From contig DIZR01000043.1 in assembly GCA_002429425.1 (NCBI GenBank), positions 4,954 to 10,130 on the forward strand: a stretch of DNA of 5,177 nt. Reading direction: 5' to 3'. Source of the stretch: Patescibacteria group bacterium UBA6023 (lineage in GTDB: Bacteria; Patescibacteriota; Minisyncoccia; Phycocordibacterales; UBA6899). The notes beneath the pieces were generated by a model. It did not search any database and had not been told where the DNA came from. It was given only the letters and a program-made list of their open reading frames with translations. Made by a program: the position numbers and the translations under genes. Each line of letters starts with the position of its first letter. The stretch's first letter is position 1. Below, piece after piece: positions 1 through 4,967 of this stretch.

Positions 1-29
1 CTCTCGGTTGTCGATGTACAATATGAGCA

Positions 30-1715
30 ATGCCAAAATTTCAAGATGCAAAACAAACAAAGATATTTAGTGACATGCGCGAAAAAGAGGCGGAGCAACT
101 CGCGCAAATACTCGCAGAGCGCTATGAACTTCCTTATACGGATCTCTCTCGGGTCATTATCAACAATAACGCTATTCGATTGATACCCGAAGAGACCTCA
201 CGAAAAGCAAAACTAGTTGTCTATGGATTTGGCACAAAACCACATGAGGTGGACGTTGCAATGCAGACACCACACAATGAGACCGTAAATCAAGTGCTCG
301 AAGACCTCACTCGCCAAGGATATACCCCGTCAGTATCAATTGCATCAGAATTCGGTATTGAGCGTTCATGGGAAGTCTATCATGAAGTTTCCTATGCAAA
401 GGCGGAAACCCGAGGTGTCATGTCTGTTTCAGACGAAACAATGCAAAAATATGTTTCCATCATCAAAACAATTGCTGACGTACAAGCAGTAGTTGAAAGC
501 GCAATTGCTTCAGGTGAGTCACATGCACTTTCAACGGTTGTAGAAATTGTCCTCGGTGGAGCAGTTGCAACAGGAGTCTCGGATGTCCACATTGAACCGG
601 AAAAAGAGATTGTGCGTATACGCTATCGATTGGATGGTATTCTCCAAGACGTTGTTGATATCACGCATCCAAATTACAAAAAAGTACTCTCCCGCATCAA
701 GCTACTCGCAGGAGTAAAATTGAATCTCGTACATGAAGCGCAAGACGGTCGTTTTACCATCAAGATCAGCGGTATTGATGTGGAGGTGCGTACGTCGATA
801 CTTCCCGCAGCATATGCGGAATCGGTTGTGATGCGTATCTTGAATCCAAAATCTATTTCCGTTCCACTGGAGGAACTTGGTATGGATGAATATTTCTATA
901 AGATCATGGTTGACCAAATCGCGAAACCAAATGGACTCATTCTCACAACCGGTCCTACTGGATCAGGAAAAACCACAACACTCTACGCATTTTTGAAAAG
1001 ACTTCGCAGTCCACAAATAAAAATCATCACCATCGAAGACCCTATTGAATACCACCTCGAAGGTATCTCGCAAACACAAATTGATCACGAAAAAGGCTAT
1101 GACTTCTCACACGGACTGCGCGCCGCAGTACGTCAAGATCCTGATGTCATCATGGTTGGAGAAATTCGCGACGAAGAAACTGCATCCGTTGCGATTGACT
1201 CTGCACTCACTGGACACCTGGTATTCTCCACACTCCACACCAACAATGCCGCAGGTGCTATCCCTCGTCTTATTGATATTGGCGTCAATCCAAAGATCAT
1301 TAGTTCGGCGTTAAATATTGCAATCGGACAACGACTCGTTCGCAGATTGTGTAAATTCTGCAAGGAGGAATACACTCCAGAAGGAAGAGAGCGAGAATCC
1401 TTACTACGTGAGATTCCAGAAATTCAAAAATATCGTCCCATGGTTGTTTTTCCGGAAACACTATGGCGCCCTGTTGGTTGTGAAAAATGTTCTTTTACCG
1501 GATACAAGGGACGCGTCTCTATTTACGAAGGAATCCTCATGGACCGGAATATTGAAGCAATCTTACGAGAAAATCCTAGTGAACGTGAGATAAAAGAAAC
1601 AGCGAAAGCACAAGGCATCCTCGATATGCGCCAAGATGGCATTATGAAATGTATTTCAGGAATGACATCACTTGCCGAAGTTGAACGTGCCGTTGGACTC
1701 GATGAGAACCGCTAA
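30..1715 (+). CDS. pilB: Type IV pilus assembly ATPase PilB (GspE/PulE family)
   Basis: This cytoplasmic hexameric ATPase powers extension of type IV pili at the inner-membrane assembly platform. The 561-residue protein has a normal length for PilB/GspE. An N-terminal domain resembling the GspE N-terminal (MshEN-like) fold covers about residues 15-110. The secretion-ATPase core follows: a PAS-like N-domain around 165-280 (motif SDVHIEP at 184-190), Walker A GPTGSGKT at 308-315, the Asp box TIEDPIEYH at 334-342, Walker B around 370-378 ending in GE, and the His box TGHLVFSTLHTN at 394-405. Two CxxC pairs (C441/C444 and C484/C487) form the zinc-binding module typical of PilB and GspE but usually absent from PilT, which favours the extension motor. 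The ATG at 30 is the first possible start because an in-frame TGA lies at 24-26; no Shine-Dalgarno sequence is visible. The gene ends in tandem TAA TAA. No other pilus gene is in view; partners may lie upstream. Family assignment is very secure; the choice of PilB over GspE is an inference. Confidence 0.96.
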   Translation: MPKFQDAKQTKIFSDMREKEAEQLAQILAERYELPYTDLSRVIINNNAIRLIPEETSRKAKLVVYGFGTKPHEVDVAMQTPHNETVNQVLEDLTRQGYTPSVSIASEFGIERSWEVYHEVSYAKAETRGVMSVSDETMQKYVSIIKTIADVQAVVESAIASGESHALSTVVEIVLGGAVATGVSDVHIEPEKEIVRIRYRLDGILQDVVDITHPNYKKVLSRIKLLAGVKLNLVHEAQDGRFTIKISGIDVEVRTSILPAAYAESVVMRILNPKSISVPLEELGMDEYFYKIMVDQIAKPNGLILTTGPTGSGKTTTLYAFLKRLRSPQIKIITIEDPIEYHLEGISQTQIDHEKGYDFSHGLRAAVRQDPDVIMVGEIRDEETASVAIDSALTGHLVFSTLHTNNAAGAIPRLIDIGVNPKIISSALNIAIGQRLVRRLCKFCKEEYTPEGRERESLLREIPEIQKYRPMVVFPETLWRPVGCEKCSFTGYKGRVSIYEGILMDRNIEAILRENPSEREIKETAKAQGILDMRQDGIMKCISGMTSLAEVERAVGLDENR

Positions 1716-1773
1716 TAAGAGAAAATCTTCTGAGATCGTTCCTTCGTTTTGGAAAGTGTGAATATAATGAAAT

Positions 1774-1782
1774 TGCTATAAT
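1774..1782 (+). promoter_or_regulatory. Extended -10 promoter of the toxin-antitoxin operon
   Basis: TGCTATAAT is a perfect extended -10 element (TGn followed by consensus TATAAT at 1777-1782). No good -35 hexamer is found 16-18 bp upstream, which is tolerated in extended -10 promoters. Predicted transcription start is near 1789, giving a leader of about 26 nt before the antitoxin ATG at 1815. The site lies in the AT-rich gap after pilB, so the operon probably has its own transcription. Confidence 0.6.
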
Positions 1783-1797
1783 ATGATAATATCATAT
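1781..1797. promoter_or_regulatory. Palindromic operator, probable antitoxin autoregulation site
   Basis: ATATGATA and TATCATAT form a perfect 8-bp inverted repeat around a single central A. The palindrome overlaps the last two bases of the -10 hexamer and covers the predicted start of transcription. Ribbon-helix-helix antitoxins typically bind such palindromes, alone or with their toxin, to repress their own operon. The palindrome is seen directly; its role is inferred from position and family. AT-rich composition makes a chance palindrome somewhat more likely. Confidence 0.5.
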
Positions 1798-1814
1798 ATT
1801 TAACATGCACACTT

Positions 1815-2033
1815 ATGTCTACACTATCTGTCCCCCTCACCCCAGAGTTAGAAAAATTCATCAATAACCAAGTAAGGAGCGGTCGCGCATCCAACAAGGC
1901 CGACGTTGTTCGTCGTGCACTCACCCGTTTTTCTGAAGATGAAGCAGTGCGCATTGTTCTTGAGGCATCGCAGGAAGCAAAAGATGGAAAGGTTTTACGT
2001 GGAAATCTCCGTAAGCTACTGAAAAAAATTTAG
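1815..2033 (+). CDS. Type II antitoxin, ribbon-helix-helix (ParD/CopG-like)
   Basis: This 72-residue antitoxin should bind and neutralise the toxin encoded just downstream and repress the operon as a dimer. Residues 4-8 fit the DNA-contacting beta strand. Helix A spans about 9-22 and helix B about 27-39, with the motif SNKADVVRRAL at 26-36 matching the ParD-type 'ASEVVR.AL' pattern. The lysine-rich C-terminal tail (about 42-72, with KVLRGNLRKLLKK) is the expected toxin-binding segment. Two bases separate its TAG stop from the toxin start, so translation is probably coupled. No Shine-Dalgarno sequence precedes the ATG; the chosen start gives the canonical N-terminal strand. The family call is firm, but the exact subfamily name (ParD, CopG or RelB-like) cannot be settled by eye. 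Confidence 0.88.
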   Translation: MSTLSVPLTPELEKFINNQVRSGRASNKADVVRRALTRFSEDEAVRIVLEASQEAKDGKVLRGNLRKLLKKI

Positions 2034-2035
2034 TC

Positions 2036-2296
2036 ATGAACGTCGCTTATACTCCAAAGTTTTTGAGGTTACTGGAAAAATTACCCTTAGATTTACAGGA
2101 AGAAACTATCGAGAAAATTGAGCTTTTTAAAAATACCAACAATCATGAGATGTTAAAAGTTCACAAACTCAAAGGCTCCCTTAAGGAATTTTGTATTTTT
2201 TCTGTCGATTATAAAAATCGCATTATTTTTGAATGGGCTTCAAAAGATGAGGCGGTGCTCTTGGCGGTTGACGATCACGACATATATAAAAAATAA
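2036..2296 (+). CDS. Type II toxin, RelE/YafQ-like mRNA interferase fold
   Basis: This 86-residue protein has the RelE/ParE-superfamily layout. An N-terminal strand and two helices (about 3-33) precede a beta sheet with the signature HKLKG at 43-47, FSVDYKNRIIFEW at 55-67 and the C-terminal DDHDIYK at 79-85. In the YafQ/RelE branch the corresponding basic, histidine and tyrosine positions act in ribosome-dependent mRNA cleavage; here K46, R62, H81 and Y84 are the likely active residues. That mapping is inference without alignment. ParE-type gyrase toxins share the fold, but the HDxY ending favours the RNase branch. The gene follows the antitoxin after 2 bp, ends in tandem TAA TAA, and its stop sits inside the terminator stem. 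It is visibly A+T-rich, as mobile toxin-antitoxin modules often are. Confidence 0.87.
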   Translation: MNVAYTPKFLRLLEKLPLDLQEETIEKIELFKNTNNHEMLKVHKLKGSLKEFCIFSVDYKNRIIFEWASKDEAVLLAVDDHDIYKK

Positions 2297-2323
2297 TAAG
2301 ACCGCACTAGGCGGTCTTATTAT
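2293..2323. terminator. Bidirectional rho-independent terminator
   Basis: A perfect 13-bp stem (2293-2305 with 2311-2323, GC-rich core GACCGC/GCGGTC) closes a 5-nt ACTAG loop. Reading left to right it ends the toxin-antitoxin transcript and is followed by the T-rich TTATTATCTTCT stretch. Reading right to left the stem is followed by an uninterrupted run of T from 2293 to 2288, the better of the two U-tracts. It therefore probably ends a minus-strand transcript too. The toxin stop codon lies within the left arm. Confidence 0.85.
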
Positions 2324-2429
2324 CTTCTCATTATCTTGCCATCTGGATGGAAGGAAGGCGGTGTGCATCCACACGGCACATTTACTGTTCCGCCCTCCAT
2401 TCAGTGTACAAGTCGCGCTTCAGCACATT

Positions 2430-2576
2430 ACCCTTCAAATAACTACTTTCATCGAAGTCGAAAAAAGTTAAACGTGTTCCTAAGGTGTTCGCCAGCATAT
2501 ATGCACGGGGCATAAAACCAGAGAATCCTCGGAGATACATCATGGAAGCCTGTGGGGCCTTAATTATTTGAAGGGT
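2430..2576. repeat. Long-range 13-bp perfect inverted repeat
   Basis: ACCCTTCAAATAA at 2430-2442 is exactly complementary to TTATTTGAAGGGT at 2564-2576, with 121 nt between the arms. A perfect 13-bp match in a gap of under 500 bp is unlikely by chance (roughly one in several hundred for random sequence). There is no transposase or target-site duplication, so it is best read as a closing helix of the putative RNA rather than as insertion-sequence ends. It shares three bases with a neighbouring hairpin. Confidence 0.75.
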
Positions 2577-2629
2577 GATATGTAGAAGTGCAAATCACCA
2601 CTAACCGTTTCGAAGATCACGATATGAAT

Positions 2630-2658
2630 ACTTTATCACAGAATTAAATTCTTGTCAA
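2630..2658 (-). promoter_or_regulatory. Sigma-70-type promoter of the minus-strand RNA
   Basis: On the minus strand a perfect TTGACA (-35, 2658-2653) is followed by a 17-bp spacer and then TAAAGT (-10, 2635-2630), with an upstream TG making TGATAAAGT an extended -10. This is the closest match to a full consensus promoter in the window. It predicts transcription starting near 2623 and running leftwards through the structured region to the terminator at 2323-2293. Confidence 0.65.
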
Positions 2659-2680
2659 TACGTCACAGAGAAGATATGAA
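2652..2680 (+). promoter_or_regulatory. Candidate ruvB promoter sharing the divergent -35 box
   Basis: TTGTCA at 2652-2657 (5 of 6 to consensus), a 17-bp spacer and TATGAA at 2675-2680 (4 of 6) fit a plus-strand promoter. It would give ruvB a leader of about 110 nt. Its -35 lies almost exactly on the minus-strand -35, because TTGTCAA is the reverse complement of TTGACAA. A weaker alternative -10, TATATT at 2755-2760, has no good -35. The rest of 2659-2795 shows nothing else I can name. Confidence 0.3.
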
Positions 2681-2795
2681 AACTCATTCTTTTGGAAGAG
2701 TATCTTTTGTGGCATACTGAGAAGGAAATTCGCCGAAGTCGTATCTGTAGGGCGTATATTTCTGTACTGAAAGAAGCATAGCACAATCAATTTTT

Positions 2796-3809
2796 ATGTC
2801 AAGTAATATCCCTGAACAACACAAAGAAACCTTATTTCTCGACCAAAAGCTTCGTCCAGAACGCTGGAATGATTACATTGGGCAAACTCATATCAAGCAG
2901 AACCTTGAGATATTACTTCGTGCTGCAAAAGAGCGCTCACACCCCCCAGAACATCTTCTTTTTTATGGACCACCGGGGCTGGGGAAGACGACTCTTGCAC
3001 ACCTCATCGCAAAAGAGACAAATGCACAAATGAAAAGCACCTCAGGCCCCGCAATCGAGAAAGTGGGAGACCTCGCATCAATACTCACAAACCTAAATCC
3101 CGGGGACATTCTTTTCATCGATGAAATTCATCGACTCAACAAAATGGTAGAGGAAGTGCTGTACCCTGCAATGGAGTCCGGTGTGCTCGATATCATCATC
3201 GGCAAAGGCCCATCTGCGCGCACCATTCAACTGGAACTCCCTCCGTTCACTCTCATCGCCGCCACAACGCGTATTGCACTCCTCTCCGCACCACTGCGTT
3301 CACGTTTCTCCGGTGGAGTGTTTCGCTTGGAATTTTATACGGAAAAAGAGATCGAAGAGATAGTCACTCGCTCAGCAGATATTCTTGGCGTTCCGCTCGA
3401 AGGGTCTGCAGGAAGGGAGATTGCGCTCCGTAGTCGATTCACTCCGCGCACCGCAAATTATTTTCTCAAACGTGCGCGAGATTTTGCACAAGTAAACAAA
3501 ATTCCACTTCATGAACACGCAGTGAGAGAAACTCTACGCTTGCTTGAAATAGATGAAATAGGACTCGGGCAACCAGATCGACACATGCTCACGATCCTCA
3601 TCGAAAAATTTGGCGGGCGTCCTGTCGGACTTGGCACCATTGCTGCCGCAACCTCAGAAGAAGCTGCAACGATTGAAGAAGTCTATGAACCCTATCTCTT
3701 AAAACTTGGACTTATCGAACGCACCCCGCGCGGACGCATTGCAACAAAAAAAGCACATGAGCACCTCGGCTTCGACTATCCTGAGGATATCCAAGAAAAA
3801 CTCCTTTAA
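2796..3809 (+). CDS. ruvB: Holliday junction branch-migration ATPase RuvB
   Basis: RuvB is the AAA+ hexameric motor that, with RuvA, drives branch migration of Holliday junctions before RuvC cuts them. The 337-residue protein is full length (about 335 is usual). It shows [12 protein letters not shown] at 19-30, Walker A GPPGLGKT at 58-65, Walker [11 protein letters not shown] at 105-114, sensor 1 AATTR at 155-159, arginine-finger segment PLRSRF at 166-171 and sensor 2 TPR at 216-218. The C-terminal winged helix contains [13 protein letters not shown] at 273-285 and RTPRGRIAT at 309-317, both near-invariant in RuvB. Compared with the usual DRFG-type sequence, the stretch after the arginine finger ([12 protein letters not shown]) has Ser for Asp and appears one residue longer. 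The ATG at 2796 gives the usual short N-terminal lead and follows a T-run, not a Shine-Dalgarno site. ruvA is not adjacent, while ruvC lies 1.2 kb downstream. Confidence 0.98.
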   Translation: MSSNIPEQHKETLFLDQKLRPERWNDYIGQTHIKQNLEILLRAAKERSHPPEHLLFYGPPGLGKTTLAHLIAKETNAQMKSTSGPAIEKVGDLASILTNLNPGDILFIDEIHRLNKMVEEVLYPAMESGVLDIIIGKGPSARTIQLELPPFTLIAATTRIALLSAPLRSRFSGGVFRLEFYTEKEIEEIVTRSADILGVPLEGSAGREIALRSRFTPRTANYFLKRARDFAQVNKIPLHEHAVRETLRLLEIDEIGLGQPDRHMLTILIEKFGGRPVGLGTIAAATSEEAATIEEVYEPYLLKLGLIERTPRGRIATKKAHEHLGFDYPEDIQEKLL

Positions 3810-3821
3810 ATTAATTATCTT

Positions 3822-4304
3822 ATGATAAAAATTACATTTCATCCTGACTCTGATATTACTGATGTTTTGCTTGCGACAGATGAATACCAAAATATTTGGG
3901 ATATTGAGGGGGAGAAGATTGTTATTGAGTGGGAACGGAAGACGGGACTACAGTTTCGTGAGACATTTATTAATGCAGTTATTTTCGAAGGACGTGGGCA
4001 ATCACACCCTTTTTCTTTTCGTGCCAGTCTTTCTTCCGACATGAAAAAGGCAACACTCGTTCATGAAATGGGGCATCGTATTCTTTACAAAAAAATAAAA
4101 CTTCCTGAATTTAGTAGCTTAGAAAATCACAAAAATTTAGATCTATGTTTATATGATACCCTCGTCGATCTTTACGGGAAAAATTTTGCGGATATTGTGG
4201 TTGAAATTGAGTCAGAACACCCTCTCTATAAAGAGGCATGGGACTGGGCACTCTCGTTTACTGAAGAAGAGCGTCGCAAGAAATTTTCTGAACTTTTGGT
4301 GTAA
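3822..4304 (+). CDS. Putative small zinc metallopeptidase (HExxH), unknown family
   Basis: I cannot name the family of this 160-residue protein. Residues 77-86 (ATLVHEMGHR) contain the HExxH zincin motif (H81, E82, H85) inside a predicted helix. This makes a gluzincin-like zinc hydrolase the leading reading, with E82 as general base. A third ligand is not obvious; H103, D107 and D112 in the segment HKNLDLCLYD (103-112) are candidates. The upstream stretch 39-70 alternates like beta strands before the active helix, as in compact zincins. There is no signal peptide or membrane segment, so it is probably cytoplasmic. It starts 12 bp after ruvB and may be co-transcribed with it, but no function in recombination is implied. 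Codon use differs from its neighbours: of 13 Ile codons 11 are ATT, 2 ATA and none ATC, whereas close to half in ruvB are ATC. That suggests low expression or recent acquisition. A non-catalytic role cannot be excluded. Confidence 0.75.
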   Translation: MIKITFHPDSDITDVLLATDEYQNIWDIEGEKIVIEWERKTGLQFRETFINAVIFEGRGQSHPFSFRASLSSDMKKATLVHEMGHRILYKKIKLPEFSSLENHKNLDLCLYDTLVDLYGKNFADIVVEIESEHPLYKEAWDWALSFTEEERRKKFSELLV

Positions 4305-4399
4305 GTTTTTAACCATATAAAAAACGCGTAGCGCAGGAAGTTCTCGGGGGATTACTTCGCCAACAGAAAGTCCTATCGGGATGGCAATATTCAAAATAC

Positions 4400-4428
4400 T
4401 TGCCTCTCGTTTCCTCATCAGGTATTCT
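4400..4428 (+). promoter_or_regulatory. Candidate promoter giving a leaderless yebC mRNA
   Basis: TTGCCT at 4400-4405 (4 of 6 to consensus), a 17-bp spacer and TATTCT at 4423-4428 (4 of 6) lie directly before yebC. The expected start of transcription, 6-8 bp after the -10, falls at about 4434-4436, which is the yebC ATG itself. This would make yebC-ruvC a leaderless operon, consistent with the absence of a Shine-Dalgarno site. Both boxes are imperfect. The rest of the 4305-4434 gap holds only weak hairpins. Confidence 0.35.
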
Positions 4429-4434
4429 TTATTC

Positions 4435-4965
4435 ATGTCAGGTCATAGTAAATGGGCACAAATTAAACGCCAGAAGGGCGCGGAAGATTCAAAGAAGTCG
4501 AAACTCTTCGGCAAGCTCGGGAGTCTTATTGCAACCGAAGCACGGAAAGCAAATGGTGATGCGAATTCTCCAGGACTACGCATGCTCATTGAAAAAGCGA
4601 AGAAAGAGAACATGCCGAAGGACACCATTGAACGTGCAGTAAAAAAGGGTGCGGGTGGAGAAGTTGAAACAATGGAGTCCCTCACCTACGAAGGATACGG
4701 CCCTGGTGGATGCGCACTCATTATTGAAGCATTCACGGGAAACAGAAATAAAGCAGCGCAAGAAATTAAACACATTCTCTCAAAGAACGGAGGCTCACTC
4801 GCAGCACAAGGCGCAGCAGCATGGGCATTCACCAAAACTGAGGAAGGTTGGGAGCCAAATCAAACAATGCCACTTTCTGATGAAGACGGTGAAGTACTCT
4901 CTACTATCATCGAGGCACTTGAAGCAAGTGACGAGGTGCAAGACGTCTACACGAATGCAGACTAA
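4435..4965 (+). CDS. yebC: YebC/TACO1-family protein, compact form
   Basis: YebC proteins were long annotated as transcriptional regulators (PmpR type); more recent work on the family points to a ribosome-associated role in translating difficult, for example proline-rich, stretches. The start at 4435 is set by the family's invariant N-terminus MSGHSKWAQIKRQKG. An in-frame ATG at 4381 would add 18 unconserved residues and is rejected. Conserved blocks are NMPKDTIERAVKKGAG at 59-74, YEGYGPGG at 85-92, TGNRNKAAQEIKH at 101-113, KNGGSL at 117-122 and the C-terminal DVQ-like VQDVYTNAD at 168-176. Length is only 176 residues against about 240 in the family. The part after F132 that normally holds a separate alpha/beta domain with an EDALMEAALEAGAED-like motif is missing, while the C-terminus is intact and in frame. 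It therefore looks like a stable domain loss, not a frameshift. ruvC follows after 2 bp, an arrangement common in bacteria. Confidence 0.95.
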   Translation: MSGHSKWAQIKRQKGAEDSKKSKLFGKLGSLIATEARKANGDANSPGLRMLIEKAKKENMPKDTIERAVKKGAGGEVETMESLTYEGYGPGGCALIIEAFTGNRNKAAQEIKHILSKNGGSLAAQGAAAWAFTKTEEGWEPNQTMPLSDEDGEVLSTIIEALEASDEVQDVYTNAD

Positions 4966-4967
4966 CT

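Larger units (their letters stand above)
2287..2623 (-). ncRNA. Putative structured non-coding RNA of about 340 nt, unknown class
   Basis: A minus-strand unit runs from a consensus promoter (-10 at 2630-2635) to the U-rich terminator at 2293-2323, with no convincing protein in it. Visible helices in RNA order are: 2594-2599 with 2574-2579; a long-range 13-bp helix 2564-2576 with 2430-2442; 2556-2560 with 2546-2550; a bulged hairpin 2518-2532; 2510-2514 with 2500-2504; 2464-2468 with 2445-2449; a 9-bp helix 2390-2398 with 2353-2361 that stacks on 2376-2380 with 2362-2366; and a small hairpin 2339-2350. The helices at 2546-2560 and 2353-2398 each contain one G-U pair on the minus strand that would be an A-C mismatch on the plus strand, which supports this direction. 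I see no signature of RNase P RNA, tmRNA, SRP RNA or 6S RNA. Ends are predictions. Alternatives are a short coding transcript (a 53-codon ORF lies at 2382-2543) or a degenerate region. Confidence 0.5.

Noticed and set aside
1..29. Possible end of an upstream gene (frame ending in TGA at 24-26) or an upstream ATG at 23
   Set aside because: Too short to judge; the ATG at 23 leads to a stop at 68-70 and the sequence before 24 shows no recognisable protein.
1725..1736. Hairpin ATCT-TCTG-AGAT after pilB as a terminator
   Set aside because: Only 4 A/T-rich pairs and no U-tract directly after it.
2229..2471. 80-codon plus-strand ORF running from the toxin gene into the gap
   Set aside because: Overlaps the toxin in another frame, runs through the terminator and has no protein-like pattern.
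2287..2623. rnpB, tmRNA, SRP RNA or 6S RNA as the identity of the structured RNA
   Set aside because: No GAGGAAAGUC or ACAGAA-type RNase P blocks, no tRNA-like ends or T-loop for tmRNA, no SRP domain IV GGAAGCAG-type motif, and no single long 6S-type hairpin.
2676..2720. 14-codon leader-peptide ORF in the ruvB upstream region
   Set aside because: Starts within the candidate -10, has no coding signal and no attenuator hairpin behind it; chance is the simplest explanation.
4319..4333. Minus-strand terminator (CGC/GCG stem plus six T)
   Set aside because: Three-base-pair stem is too weak and no minus-strand gene feeds into it.
4381..4434. Longer yebC starting at ATG 4381
   Set aside because: The family begins at MxGHSKW; the 18 extra residues are unconserved and overlap the promoter candidate.
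4212..4436. 74-codon minus-strand ORF opposite the yebC upstream gap
   Set aside because: Half of it is antisense to the metallopeptidase gene and I recognise no family; a weak hairpin with T-run at 4319-4333 cuts through it.
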